A DNA stretch of 64,000 nt from Heloderma charlesbogerti (Eukaryota > Chordata > Lepidosauria > Squamata > Helodermatidae), in assembly GCA_026122225.1 (NCBI GenBank), contig JANEZZ010001874.1, forward strand, positions 1 to 64,000, written 5' to 3'. Shown in pieces: positions 33,896-45,891 of this stretch. The notes beneath the pieces were generated by a model that searched no databases, was not told the DNA's origin, and saw only the letters and a program-made list of their open reading frames with translations. Both the position numbers and the translations under genes were made by a program. Every line of letters begins with the position of its first letter. Position 1 is the first letter of the stretch.

Positions 33896-34025
33896 AGGGA
33901 TAGGCAACCTTATACCCTCCAGATGTTTTGGACAACAGCTCCCATAAACCCCAGTCATCATGGCCAAGGTTTGGGGTTTATGAAGGATGTAGTCTGAAAC
34001 ATCTGGAGGACACCAGGTTATCGAC
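33896..34025. mobile_element. Older hAT MITE (CAGGGNTAGGCAACC type)
   Basis: CAGGGATAGGCAACCTTATA, then CCTCCAGATGTTTTGGAC, with the inverted counterpart GAAACATCTGGAGGACACC about 75 bp later. It is a short palindromic hAT element of a kind widespread in reptiles, and diverged, so older than the GGCTACGTAAA family. A relative lies at 49972-50104. Confidence 0.7.
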
Positions 34026-34049
34026 TTGGTGCCCTCCAGTCAGGGCCCT

Positions 34050-34186
34050 GTACCAGTCTCCAGTCTCTGCCCTGTGGCCTGTGCCGGTCAGGGATGCTTT
34101 GACTTGGATTCCGGCATTGAGCAGGGGATTGGACTTGATGGTCTTATTGGCCCCTTCCAACCCTACTATTCCATGATTCTATGACC
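34050..34186 (+). mobile_element. CR1 LINE 3' end
   Basis: GAGCAGGGGATTGGACTTGA, then GGCCCCTTCCAACCCTACTA and ATTCCATGATTCTATGA is the diagnostic CR1 3' terminus with its ATTCTATG repeat. Only the last ~140 bp are present. Confidence 0.88.
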
Positions 34187-34229
34187 CCTGGTATGAGAGA
34201 ACAATGGCATGTGATCACCATGTATATTT

Positions 34230-35179
34230 TAGGGATGTACGAAAGTCACTTACCTGGTCTCGCAGCTTGCTTCGCGGTGGGGGGAAGGCACTTCGCCTCT
34301 CCCCCCGAAGTTCAGGCCAGGGGGGGAGGCTTCCCGCCTCGCCCGGCCGAAATTCAGGCCGGGGGGGAGGCTTCCTGCCTTGTCCAGCCAAAATTCAGGC
34401 CACGGAGAAGCGCCCCGTCTCCCCGGCCGCAAACTTCAAAAGAAAAAAAAAAAAAAAAAGCCCCATGATAGGCTACGTAACGATTTACGTAGCCTATCAC
34501 AGCTAGATCTGCAAAGTCAGCCGTGATAGGCTATGTTAATTGTCACGTAGCCTATCACGGGTGACTTAAAAAAAAAAAAAAGCACGTACGCAAATGGCGG
34601 CACCCATGGGCGCCACCATTTGCGTTCCTTATTTGGTCCCTGTAGTCTACGTAAAGATTTACGTAGACTACGGCGAAAATAAGGGCAACGCTATTTGCAT
34701 TGCCGTTATTTTCGCTGTAGTCTACGTAAATCTTTACGTAGACTACAGGGACCAAATAAGGAACGCGAATGGCAGCTCCCTATGGGGGCCACCATTAGCG
34801 TACGCACTTTTTTTTTTTTTAAGTCACCTGTGATAGGCTATGTGACGATTAACGTAGCCTATCATGGCTGACTTTGCAGATCTAGCCGTGATAGGCTACG
34901 TTAATTGTTACGTAGCCTATCACAGGGGCGTTTTGTTTTGTTTTACTTTTCTTGTAATGGCGGCAGAGGCAGCCAGTCGAAAGACCGGCTGCCCCCCCCA
35001 CCCCTGACGAAGACCTGCCGAACCGCCGCCAGGAGCCGCCGCCGGGAGCGACATTCGTAAGAGGTAAGTCCCATCCCGGTGGGGGGGGGGTAGAGAATTT
35101 CTCCCTGAACCTTTGGAGGACCGAATGCGTTGGCACCCGGCCTCCCAAAGTTTCGGGGAGAAATTCTCCCCCATCCCTA
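34230..35179. mobile_element. Palindromic hAT-type MITE, complete and symmetric
   Basis: Left TAGGGATGTACGAAAGTCAC, right GGAGAAATTCTCCCCCATCC plus CTA. The perfect TSD GTATATTT is at 34222-34229 and 35180-35187. It is a good reference copy: left GC-rich blocks with CGAAATTCAGGCC, a GATAGGCTACGTAACG hairpin pair, a TAGTCTACGTAAA hairpin pair around a GCAACGCTATTTGC centre near 34692, the mirrored GATAGGCTACG pair, then the ATGGCGGC module (broken here) and GTAAGT at 35063-35068. Confidence 0.95.
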
Positions 35180-35187
35180 GTATATTT

Positions 35188-36835
35188 TGAAGCCTAAAAA
35201 CAAGTGGATTGCCACCACAGTAAAAAGCAAACTACCGGTATAAACATGGGTGCTATCCAAGTGTACCAGGGAGAAGGTACCAATGTAGCAGAGAACCATG
35301 AAGTTACTAATGCTAAGAGATCAAACCAGATGACCACATGGAGAGCCAGAGAAAAGCCAGTGACCCCATGTTCATAACTGAAGAGTACTGCTTAGGTCAT
35401 GCTTTAGAGTACAATGGCAGCTGGACCAGACAAGCAGCACCTTGCAGGGGGGAAATGTTGGATTGAGCTCTGCTCATCTTAGGGGAAAAGACATTGACAG
35501 ATGCAATATACTGTCTATGTTGTCCAGCTCACTGCTTTATATCTTGATAACTGTGAGAGATATGGATGCCTCGTATAGCTTCCTCAGTGCAAAGCTGTGT
35601 CATAATTTGATTATGATGACCAGTTATCAGGCAGCAGTTCTACAACAAATGAGTTACTCTGTTAGGCCTCGATCCCAAGTTTGTTCTCTAGCTTTCCAGA
35701 AGTTATCACCAATGGGTCGTGGCAGTGGTGGTTCAACAAATTTCCTCTTTAGTTGCATGGTATCTGCTTGTTTAAGACCTGCCCTGTCAGTCCACGGTTT
35801 TGCCCCTGTCCAGGTCTGTTTCAACCACCACCACATAAGGTGCCAGGGAATTCAAAACCAGACAACAAGGCCCAGGCTCAGCCCCCTCACTCCCCGTACC
35901 AGCAGTACAGCATGCAGACTGAAGGAGTTCCTGTGCAGTGTGCTGCACTCCCACCATATAGTGGGCAGACAGGGTGCTATTGCTCCTCAGCCAAGCCAGA
36001 CCAGGTGTCCTGAGGAACCAATAGGAGCTTGACTGGCCCTATTGCTGTTCCTGGCATGGCTCCTCAATCTGAACAACTTGTTCCATGCAAGAGAGAATGC
36101 CTGGTTTTAACACCTAGCATACTTGGGCAGCCAGCAGGGCTGACCTGAGCTAATGCCTTGCCTAGGCCACATGGCTATCACCCCATTACACGGAGCTGCC
36201 TGCTCATGCAAGCCCATCTGTGGGGAGGGAGTAACTGGCAGCTGCATCTGGGGAGGCCAAGTCCCATCAATGGCAATGCCACAATGGCATTAGGGGCCCA
36301 GGTCAGTGCCACATGAGTCCATCAGTGACACTATGTCCAGGGCCCAGTCAAGCCTGGCACTGACTTCATCTGCCTTTGCTCTTTGAACTTTGGTCTGCCT
36401 GCACCAGAACCAGAAATGCAACTCAGTTCATGCCTGGCATATAATCAGGCACATATCAGAAAGGGTTTGCCAGAACTGAGGCACGTTTTCAACTATCATC
36501 AGGACAGGCTTGGAGATATCAGCCTGGTCATTTTGGGGGTCTCAACTGGGAGCAAGTAGTTGCTATTAAAAGATGTCTCTATGGACCATTTCCTAGTTTT
36601 CCTCCAAGATTCCCATTGAAAAGCTTGTTTTCCAGGGGTTTTCTTCCCAGGGTTTTCGGACAACCTGATACTTTACTGTTGAAGTCAGCATTAAAACTCC
36701 TCAACTACATGCCAGCTGCTCCAAATATGACACTTCCACATCTTTCATTTTGCTTGAAATGAATTCCTAGGCAAATTGGGAAATTTACTCTGCTAAGTTA
36801 AAAACTCAATCTCAAATCCCCAAATTCCTTGTGAG
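35188..36835. other. No recognised feature
   Basis: The largest stretch here without a recognised repeat. A plus-strand frame of 196 codons at 35442-36032 has no domain I know and composition unlike a conserved protein. It could be unique intergenic DNA or an unrecognised retroelement. Confidence 0.4.
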
Positions 36836-38360
36836 TAGTGATATCAGAGAATTCCGCCACGGATCTCGGGGAGGCCAAATGCCAGCGCATTCGGCCCCCC
36901 GAAATCGGTGGCGGAACGGTCTGCCCCCCCACTAGGGATGGATGAAAGGGACTTACCTGGTCCCGCAGCTTGCTTCGTGGTGGCAGGGAGGCGCCTTGGT
37001 TCTCCCGCTGAAGTTCAGGCGAGGGGGGAGAGGCACCCCGCCTCGCCCAGCCGAAATTCAGGTCGTGGGGGCGGCGCCCCATCCCTCACCGCCTAAATTC
37101 AGGCCGGGGAGGAGCACCCCGTCTACCCGGCCATGAAAAAAAAAGGAAAGTAAAAAAAAACAACAACACACCCATGATAGGCTGTGTAACGATTTACGTA
37201 GCCTATCACGGCTATATTTCCAAAGTCAGCCATGACAGGCTATGTAAATCGTCACATAGCCTATCACGGGTGACTTTGAAGAAAAAAAAAAAGCGCATAT
37301 GCAAATGGCGGCGCCCATGGGGCGCCGCCATTTGCATTCCTTATTTAGGCATGGGTAGTCTACGGAAAGATTTACGTAGACTACAGCGAATATAAGGGAA
37401 CGCTATTTGCGTTGCCCTTATTTTCGCCGTAGTCTACGTAAATCTTTACGTAGACTACTCATGCCCAAATAAGGAGCGCAAATGGTGGCGCCCATGGGCG
37501 CCGCCATTTGTGTACACGCTTTTTTTTTCAAAGTCAGCAGTGATAGGCTACGTAATGATTTACATAGCCTATCACAGCTGACTTTGAAAATCTAGCCATG
37601 ATAGGCTATGTAAATCATTACATAGCCTATCACGTTTGTTTGTTTGTTTTTACTGGGAAATGGCAGCGGCAGCAGCCGGTCGGAAGACCAGCCGCTGCCC
37701 CCCGCCACTGCTGAAACGCCGCTGAAGCACCGCCGGGACCCACCGCCGAGAGGGACATTCAACAGAGGTAAGTCCCATCCTGGGGGGGGGGCGGAGGGCG
37801 GTGAATTTCCCCACCGATTTCGGGGGGCTGAATGCATTGGCATTCTCCGCCATCCCTACCCCCCCGCCCCCCCCAGGAGGAGACTTACCTGGGGTGGATC
37901 TTCCTGGCGGCGGCAGCTCCGGTGGTGGCTCTGGCGGCGGTGTGGCTGGTTCCGACCGGCTGCCGCCGCCGCCACCATTTTCAGTAAAAAAAAAAAAAAA
38001 AAGTGATAGGCTACATAAAGATTTACATAGCTTATCACGGCTAAGTTTTTTTAAAAAAAGTGATAGGCTACGTAAACATTTACGTAGCCTATCATGGCTG
38101 ACTGCAGGGATGCAAACGGCTGCAGCTACCGCCGCTGCTGTTTGCATCCCTGCTAGCCAGCGGCCAAGTGTCTGGCTGCTGGCGGAGCCAGCCCGCGGCT
38201 CCGCAGAATCCCTGTGGAGCACAGCCAGCCGGCCAAGATTCTGGGGGGGGGGAGGAACAGAGCGCCTCCCCCCATCCAGAATTCCGGGGGGAGGGACGGA
38301 GCGCCTCCCCCCCACCATCAACATGATCCGCAAAAGGTAAGTGCCTTTCGTACATCCCTA
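36836..38360. mobile_element. Palindromic hAT-type MITE, outer copy of a nested pair
   Basis: Left TAGTGATATCAGAGAATTCC, right TTTCGTACATCCCTA. The TSD CTTGTGAG (36828-36835) and CTTATGAG (38361-38368) match 7/8. GTAAGT lies at 38337-38342. It is interrupted in its subterminal C tract by 36933-37858. Confidence 0.9.
36933..37858. mobile_element. Palindromic hAT-type MITE nested in 36836-38360
   Basis: Left TAGGGATGGATGAAAGGGAC, right GGCATTCTCCGCCATCCC plus TA. Flanks CCCCCCAC and CCCCCCGC are consistent with a TSD in a C-rich target (7/8 but low complexity). It carries the symmetric TAGTCTACG hairpin pair. The 108-nt ATG...GTAAGT module at 37660 has a premature stop. Confidence 0.88.
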
Positions 38361-38585
38361 CTTATGAGTTTCAAGAGAAGTTAAAATAATTCCAAGAAAA
38401 CATTTCTCTGAAAGCTTCTGCTCATGACTGCATTCAGTAGATTCCTGCCAGCAAGATAATGCTGTAGAAAAAATTACTGAGCCAATACCCCCCTGTTGAA
38501 AAATCCACAGGCTACCAGCTAGAGTTTGACCTTCCATGTCCCAATTGAGGATAATGTGCCCAGCAGATTTAGTGGGAGGGGGAAC

Positions 38586-39009
38586 TAAGGATATTTGTCA
38601 TTTGAAAACCTGGCCCTTTATGGGCTGGATGGATCCCCATTTTCCCCCAAATCTGGGAACTTTTTGTGTCTCCCCCCTGACCTCGTCAATAGAAAGTTGC
38701 ACAAATTGCAGCTGCAATTTGCACAATTTGCCCAAATTATGGCCACAATTTATTCAAATTAAAGCTATGATTTGCATACATTAAGCAAATTATGGCTGCA
38801 ATTTGTGTGAATCATGCAAATTGCAACTGCAATTTGTGCAACTTTCTGTTGACAAGAAAAAACAACAACAACGGAACATCTGTGAGTTGGCCCGACCTGA
38901 TGCAGACCAAGTTGGACCAGCTTGTGGGGAAGTGAATCAAAGCCCAGGGGCCAACCTGCAGAAAACTCAGTGAACTCCACCCCTAGGATGGATTCCTCTG
39001 ACATCCCTA
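38586..39009. mobile_element. hAT-type fold-back MITE with GCAATTTGC hairpins
   Basis: Left TAAGGATATTTGTC (decayed), right CTCTGACATCCCTA. The TSD GGGGGAAC (38578-38585) and GGAGGAAC (39010-39017) match 7/8. The interior alternates GCAATTTGCACAA and TTGCAACTGCAATTTG in inverted repeats, structurally like the GGCTACGTAAA family but with unrelated hairpin sequence. Confidence 0.72.
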
Positions 39010-39017
39010 GGAGGAAC

Positions 39018-39536
39018 CCTCACCAAGCCCAGTTGGGCAGGAACCAACCCAATATATTTTGCAATCCTGTTGAGTTAGACATCCTTTGATAGGGTGGTCA
39101 TGTGTCATCTTTCACACAAGATAGTCCTCTCTTTGAAGGGCTGCCAGAGGACCATTATTTACTTGAAGACATCCTCGATGTGAATATTAAAATTCCAGTT
39201 TAAAGACAAAGAACAAAAAGAAGGGTTGCCCATCAGCAATTAACACCGCACACCAGACTGAACAGGCAGGCACATAGATCACCTCATCACGGCCCTCCAT
39301 CGTATGGTGAGATGTACTGTGTTTCTACTGAAAATGTAATAATTGGTTATACATTTGTGTCTATACATACACATTAGCATATGCAAATTATATTCAAAGC
39401 TGTGTCCTTTTTAGTTTTTTGCTTTTTTGTCCTCAGCAATTCTTAAGTGGCCAGCATAGTCTTCGAACTATTCTGATGATGGCGATACAACTTTAACTCA
39501 GGAGCATTTGTGTTAACTCAACAAATGAGCAGAAAC
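39018..39536. other. No recognised feature
   Basis: AT-rich DNA with no repeat or coding signal recognised. Confidence 0.4.
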
Positions 39537-40510
39537 TAGGGACGGCGGAGAATTCCGCCACGGATTCCAGTGAGGCCGAATGCACTGGAATTCTGTTTTC
39601 CACTGGATGGCAGCATCCACTGGATGGTGGGGGCGGGGCGGTGGGGGCGGCGGGGCGGCGGCGGCGGCAGTGGAGGAGTGGCGGCGGCAGGTGCGTTGGT
39701 GGCAGGTGCGGCAGTGGGTGCGGCGGGTGCGGCAGCGGGTGTGGCGGGTGCGGCGGGTGTGGTGGCGGCAGGTACAGCGGCAGCAGGTGTGGCGGTGGCA
39801 GCGGTGGGGGTGTGGGCAGCAGCAGCAGGAGCGGCGGTGGCGGCAACGTGCGGTGGGTGCGGCAGCGGCACGTGCGGCGGTGGCAGGTGTGGCGGCAGCA
39901 GGTGCGGCGGTGGCGTAGATGTGGTAGATGTGGTGGCAGCAGGTGCGGCAGTGGAGGTGGCACGTGTGCTGGCGGCAGATGTGGTGGCGGTGGCGGCAGG
40001 TGAAGTGAGTGCGGCGGCAGGTGCAGTGGTGGCAGGGGCGGCAGCAGGGGCGGCAGGTCGGCGGGAGCAGCGGCGAGTGTGGCGGCTGGTCTCATAAATA
40101 AATAAATAAATAAATATTTACATAGGCTAGAACGGTGAAAAATAGAGAACACAAATTGCGGCTGCCGTAGCCGCCGCCATTTGCGTAGGCGTTTATTTTT
40201 TTTACTTTGCTGTGATCGGCTACATAAATATTTACGTAGCTTATCACAGTTAAGTACAGGGACGCAAACAGCAGCATCTATGGCCGCCGCCATTTGCGTC
40301 CCTGCTGCTCAGCAGCTGGATGTCCGGCTGTGGGCGGAGCCGGCCAGCGGCTCCACGGAATCCACGTGGAGCGGAGCCGGCCAGGCAGGACTCCAGGGGG
40401 AGGGACAGAGTGCCTCCCCCTGTCGAGGATTCTGAGGGGAGGGACGGAGCGCTTCCCCCCCACACCGCATAGCAGATCCGCAAAACAGTAAGTGACTTTG
40501 TACATCCCTA
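39537..40510. mobile_element. Palindromic hAT-type MITE with an internal minisatellite
   Basis: Left TAGGGACGGCGGAGAATTCC, right TGACTTTGTACATCCCTA. The perfect TSD GCAGAAAC is at 39529-39536 and 40511-40518. The left half is replaced by a GC-rich minisatellite (39620-40090). The right half keeps the AAATATTTACATAGGCTAG and GCTACATAAATATTTACG hairpins. Confidence 0.93.
39620..40090. repeat. GCGGCAGGTGCGGCGG minisatellite
   Basis: About 470 bp of imperfect tandem units built on GGTGCGGCGG, GGCGGCAGGTG and GTGGCGGCAG, on a trinucleotide-like scaffold. It gives long spurious alanine- or proline-rich frames on both strands, which I do not count as genes. Confidence 0.88.
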
Positions 40511-40606
40511 GCAGAAACAGGCATTGCTTCTGGATATAAGGGATGTATGCAAGGTCTACTATTTGTGCTTTTAACATCTGCATTTGAATTTTTATGGGGT
40601 TGCTGG

Positions 40607-41538
40607 TAGGGATGTACGAAAGTCACTTACCTTTTCACAGCTTGGCTTCATGGTGGGGGGGAGGTGCTTCGCTTTTCCCCCCGAAGTTCAAGCGAGCGGG
40701 GGGAGGCGTCCCACCTTGCCCAGCCGAAATTCAGGCCTGGTGGGCGCCCCGCCTCGCCCGGCCGAAATTCAGGCCGGGGAGAAGCGCCCTGTCTCCCTGG
40801 CCGCGAAACAAAAGTAAAAAAAAAGACCCCATGATAGGCTACGTGACGATTTACGTAGCCTATCACGGCTAGATTTCCAAAGTCAGCTGTGATAAGCTAC
40901 GTAAATCATCACGTAGCCTATCACAGGTGACTTTAGGAAAAAAAAAGCGCGTACGCAAATGGCGGCGCCCATGGGGCGCCACCATTTGCATTCCTTTTTT
41001 AGGCACGGGTAGTCTACGTAAAGATTTACGTAGACTATGGCGAAAATAAGGGCAACGCAAATAGCGTTCCCTTATTTTCGCCGTAGTCTACGTAAATCTT
41101 TACGTAGACTACCCGTGCCTAAATAAGGAATGCAAATGGCGGCGCCCCATGGGCGCCGCCATTTGCGTACGCACTTTTTTTTTTTTCAAAGTCACCCGTG
41201 ATAGGCTACGTGACGATTTATGTAGCCTATCATGGCTGACTTTGGAAATCTAGCCGTGATAGGCTACATAAATTGTCACGTAGCCTATCATGGGTGTGTG
41301 TGTGTGTTTTTTTACTTTAGTTTTTTTTTTTTGCAATGGCGGTGGTGGCAGCCAGTCGGGAGACCAGCCGCCGCCCCCGCCTGCGCCAAACCTCCGCCAA
41401 GGGGGACATTCGCAGGAGGTAAGTCCCGTTCCGGGGGGGGCGGGGGCCGGCAGAGAATTTCCCAATCAACTTCGTGGGGCCGAATGAATCGGCACTCAGC
41501 ATCCCGAAGATTCGGGGAGAAATTCTCTGCCATCCCTA
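40607..41538. mobile_element. Palindromic hAT-type MITE, TSD unclear
   Basis: Left TAGGGATGTACGAAAGTCAC, right GGAGAAATTCTCTGCCATCC plus CTA. Internally symmetric, centred near 41060 on CAACGCAAATAGCGTTCC. The flanks GTTGCTGG and GGTGGGGA match at only 4/8. Confidence 0.85.
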
Positions 41539-42096
41539 GGTGGGGAAGGCAGAGGACTGAACTCTGGATGGGTGGCTTTGATGAGCTAATGTGACAACTT
41601 CTTCTAAGCATGTCAGTGCTTTAAAAAGCTGCTCTGGTCAGAGACAGGAAGCCTTTCCACACTGTTGAAGGGCCTGCCAGGAGGACAGGTTGTCTTCATT
41701 CCTCTGGCTCTTCTCAGTTCTTTCATCTTCTAGGCTGGGTTGCAATTTTGGCCTGTTTGGACAAGTATCAGCAGGAACCTCTCTAAATTTAGCACATGAT
41801 TCCCTTGCCTGGCCTTGCCTCTTGCTTGGTGGAGTGGACACCTGCAACCTATGCCAGCTGGTACTTGTGTGCATTTGGCTCTGCTCCTCATGTCTTGCCC
41901 ATGGTGATAGGGTTCACTGATCCCTTCCACAACCATCTAATGGAGGGATGTATTACAGAGCAAGACTAGCAGCAAAGAGGCTTAATCTGCAATGACCAAA
42001 AAAAAAATAAAAATACTATCCATGTGAAACTGAAATTAATTGGCTTCCCAAAACTGCCTCTCACAAATCCTATGGCAAATATTCCTGAGGTGCTCT
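41539..42096. other. No recognised feature
   Basis: Less AT-rich than its surroundings. Several short frames are open on both strands, but none shows a domain I recognise. Confidence 0.4.
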
Positions 42097-42820
42097 TAGG
42101 GATGTATGGAAGTCACTTACCATTCGGGGATTATGCTGATGGTGTGGGGGGAGGCGTTCCACCCCTCCCCCCGGAATCCTTGCCGGGGGAGGCGCTCCAT
42201 TCCTCCCCCCCCGGGATCCTGGCCGGCCAGCTGTGCTCCGCAGCAATTCTGCAGAGCCGCCGGCCGGCTCCGCCAGCGGCCGGACATCCGGCCACTGGCT
42301 AGCAGGGACGCAAATGCCGGTGGCCGTAGCCGCCGCCGTTTGCGTCCCTGCAGTCAGCCGTGATAGGCTACGTAAATGTTTACGTAGCCATTTTACGTAA
42401 ATGTTTACGTAGCACCCATGGGCGCCGCCATTTGTGTACACGCGTGGTTTTTTTAAAAAATCAGCCGTGATAGGCTACGTAAAGATTTACGTAGCCTATC
42501 ATGGTGTTTTTAAAAAAATTTAGCCATGATAGACTACGTAAATCTTTACGTAGCCTGTCACATTTCTTTGTTTTTGTTTTTTTAAAAACCTGGAAATGGC
42601 GGCAGCGGGTCAGAAGACCGGCTGCCGCAGCCGCCGCTGCTGCCAAACCACTGCCGCAGCTGCTGCTGCCGCCGCCACCACCAGGAAAATCCGCCCCAGG
42701 TAAGTCCTGTCCCGGGAGGGTGGCGGGGGGGTGGCGGGCTGTTCCGCCACCGATTTCGGGGGGCCGAATGTGCTGGCATTCGGCCTCCCCGAGATCCGTA
42801 GCAGAACTTTCGTACATCCC
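42097..42820. mobile_element. Palindromic hAT-type MITE, right tip clipped
   Basis: Left TAGGGATGTATGGAAGTCAC, right ACTTTCGTACATCCC, which lacks the final TA. GGTGCTCT (42089-42096) and GTGCTCT (42821-42827) form a 7-bp match, consistent with loss of a few bases at the right junction. Hairpins are at 42357-42410, 42465-42505 and 42525-42560. Confidence 0.85.
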
Positions 42821-42827
42821 GTGCTCT

Positions 42828-44583
42828 ATGCTTGTTTGTAAAATTGCCAGATATTATCTCCATATTTGATATCTGCTTGATAGTATTTCAAACTTTAAGA
42901 CTTTGGGAAACATTTTGAACATGGAGCCTGTGCTTCATTTGTCTGCCATGGAGCCATAGATCCCTCTGTGTTGCAGGGTACTGTTGGTCTCACTGTGGCC
43001 ATTAGAAACAAAGAATGTGCCCTAGAACATGTCCAACACAACATCCTTCCATGGCTGCATATTGCAGTAGAAGAACAGTAGTGGCAGGCAAGCTTTTCTG
43101 CTGTTATTTCTCCTTTCACTGAAGAACCCCTGATACACTTTTAAAGAACCCGAAGTCCCCCAGAAAACTATTTGAAAAACATTTGGTATGACATATTTTG
43201 GGGATTTGATGGTTGGCATGCAATGGTATTTAATATTTGGCAGTACTTGATAGCTGGCATATCATGGTAATTGGCATCTGACAACATTCAATAGATAACA
43301 TGCAGTGATAATTTGTTTTTAACCATGTTTGACAGTGGACAGCTTATGAGATTTCACACTTGAAGACTTACCGAAATCGAAGCAACCAAGAGATGCCAGT
43401 ACATCTCTTGGTTATACTAAAGCATCTTGAAGCGTCCAACCCTGGTTTTCGAGCGGGGGAAGGAGAGGAGGAGGAGGAGGAGGAGGAGGAGGAGGAGGAG
43501 GAGGAGAAGAAGAAGAAGAAGAAGAAGAAGAAGAAGAAGAAGAAGAAGAAGAAGAAGAAGAAGAAGAAGAAATCACATTCAACAAAACAAATCTGAATTT
43601 TGAATTCAAAATGTCTGTGTTAAATCTTTTAGTGGCAAAACTGGAAAGTTTGTTGAATTCCAAATAGTTTCAGTTTCTAGAACAGTGCCTAGAACAGGGG
43701 TGGGCAGCAGGTAGATTGGGCTCTACTGATAGATCTCTTTGCGGTTTGAAATAGATCATCCCATATTATTTCTCCCAATTATTTAACAAGGGCAACAACA
43801 AAACAACTGTCCTCTGCCCCAATAAAAAAGTTCACCAAGGGGCGGGGGGGGACACAAACACCAGATGTAGATTTTTGTGTGGAAATAATTGCATTCTGTT
43901 CAGTTCTAGTACTTCAAATACATCCCTGAGCTCACAGTTCTGTAATATTAAGTGTCTGTCTTTTTCACCTGGCTGTGGTTGGTGGATGTCATGTCAGGGT
44001 TCTGGAGAAAGCACACAGACTAGATCCCACAGTCCTGAAGTCTCCCCTTCCCTAGCCTGGGACATGAAATGAGAATTTTCATGAAGGCAGATAATCTGTA
44101 AAACAACACAGAATGGTTTCACGTATTCCACTCCCCTCCCCCATCATCAAAATTAATCTAGTTACTGATTATGATCTGTGGAGCACATTGCTACTAAGTC
44201 CTTCAGTATATGCTACGCCAAAGGCAGAGAAGTAGCTGGAAGGTCTGATGTGCAGTATCACAACTGTAGGTGTAATGGAGGCCTCAGATTTTCCTCACAC
44301 ACGTCTGGTGCATCTTGAAAGCTTGAAACTACATCTGCCGTGATGCCCAACTCCTCAAGGCTCATTGGACATATCTGAAGCCTCAATAGAGAAGGGCTAC
44401 TTCAGAAGTCTGGTGGCCACTTTTGACCTCCTGCCCCAACTGGGCCGCTTTCCGGTCACTGCCATGGCACTGGATTGATTTCAAACTAAATTTCTCCTTT
44501 TCCACTCCTATGGAGTAAATTGCCACTAGGGAGGCTGTGGGATGCTGAGAGGGGGGTGGAGTCCAAGAGACCTTCCCACTCCA
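42828..44583. other. Sparse region with a long purine microsatellite
   Basis: Apart from the GGA/GAA tract at 43457-43571 I recognise nothing. CCACTCCA at 44576-44583 is the TSD of the next MITE. Confidence 0.4.
43457..43571. repeat. (GGA)n-(GAA)n purine tract
   Basis: About 115 bp of pure purine on the plus strand, switching from GGA repeats to GAA repeats at about 43503. Such homopurine tracts can adopt triplex DNA. Confidence 0.95.
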
Positions 44584-45554
44584 TAGGGATGGCAGAGAAT
44601 TTCTCCCCGAAACTTCGGGGGGCCGAGCGCCAACGTGTTCAGCCCCCCGAACAAGTTTCGGGGAGAAATCCTCCGCACCCCCCCGCACCCCCCCGGGACG
44701 GGACTTACCTTCCCTGAATGTCCCTCCCGGCGGCGGGTCCGGTTGGCGGTTCGTCCGGTGTTCGAGCGGGGCGGGAGCGGCAGCCAGTCTTTCGACCGGC
44801 TGCCGCCCCCGCCATTGCAATGAAAGAAAAAGAAAAACACACGTCCCCTGATAGGCTACGTGACGATTCACGTAGCCTATCACGGCTAGATTTGCCAAGT
44901 CAGCCATGATAGGCTACGTGAATCGTCACGTAGCCTATCACGGGTGACTTTAAAAAAAAAAAAAAAGTGTGTACGGATAATGGTGGCCCCCATAGGGAGC
45001 CGCCATTCCCGTTCCTTATTTGGTGGCTGTAGTCTACGTAAATGTTTACGTAGACTACGGCGAAAATAAGGGCAACGCTATTTGCGTTGCCCTTATTTTC
45101 GCCGTAGTCTACATAAACATTTACGTAGACTACAGCCACTAAATAAGGAACGCGAATGGCGGCTCCCTATGGGGGCCGCCATTCGCGTACGCGCTTTTTT
45201 TTTTTTTTTTAAGTCACCCGTGATAGGCTACGTGACGATTCATGTAGCCTATCACGGCTGACTTTCCAGATCTAGCCATGATAGGCTACGTGAATCGTCA
45301 CGTAGCCTATCAGGGGACGTGTTTTTTGATTTTTGTTTACTTTCGTGTTCGCGGCCGGGCAAGGCGGGAAGCCTCCTCCCCGGCCTGAATTTCGGCCGGG
45401 CGAGAAGGGAAGCCTCCCCCCCGGCCTGAATTTCGGCCGGGCGAGAAGGGAAGCCTCCCCCCCCTGGCCTGAACTTCGCGGGGGGAGCAGCGAAGCGCTC
45501 CCCCCCACCGCGAACAAGCTGCGAAAAAAGGTAAGTGACTTTCATCCACCCCTA
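44584..45554. mobile_element. Palindromic hAT-type MITE, complete
   Basis: Left TAGGGATGGCAGAGAATTTC, right TTTCATCCACCCCTA. The perfect TSD CCACTCCA is at 44576-44583 and 45555-45562. Symmetric hairpins centre near 45080 (AACGCTATTTGCGTT). Donors point outward at both ends: ACTTAC at 44703-44708 (minus-strand donor) and GTAAGT at 45531-45536. Confidence 0.95.
44709..44815 (-). other. Open 107-nt exon-like module in MITE, minus strand
   Basis: On the minus strand ATGGCGGGGGCGGCAGCC opens a frame without stops to the GTAAGT donor (plus-strand ACTTAC, 44703-44708). The length is again 107 nt. The peptide begins MAGAAAGRKT and ends near AGRDIQG. Confidence 0.45.
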
Positions 45555-45592
45555 CCACTCCATCTCCCAGGCTCCAGTCCATGGACTGCCAC

Positions 45593-45891
45593 TACTTTCC
45601 CACCCCTGTTCAGCTCCCTGGATGAGCCGCCTGGTCCATTCACATCTGTAATCTTGTGTAAATGAGTGCTTTATGGCTGCCATTTGCATAAAAAGCCTTT
45701 AACATAAAACAACGTGCTGCCATTTTCATGCAAAAGGGCAGCTCACTGAGCAGTCAGGCTGCCACTTGCCGCTTGCCAGGAGCCCACAGAAAGCCTGGCG
45801 GCTTGTCCAGGGAGCTGAACAGGGGCGGGTAGGTGGCAGCAGGCTGGTGAGTGGCACATGGGGTGGGTGTGGGATGGTTCATCCATCCCTA
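45593..45891. mobile_element. hAT-type MITE, GAGTCC-like subfamily, left end degenerate
   Basis: Right end GGTTCATCCATCCCTA. ACTGCCAC is perfectly repeated at 45585-45592 and 45892-45899. The left terminus (TACTTTCCCACCCC) does not look like TAGGGATG, so it was probably altered. The interior carries CCATTTTCATGCAAAAGGG as in 12329-12711. Confidence 0.6.

Noticed and set aside
35442..36032. 196-codon plus-strand open frame
   Set aside because: No recognisable domain, no splice or promoter context, and overlapping frames on the other strand are also open. Not enough to call a gene.
39493..40293. Long alanine- or proline/histidine-rich open frames on both strands
   Set aside because: They arise from the GC-rich minisatellite inside a MITE. 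Composition explains the openness, and no domain or conserved start is seen.
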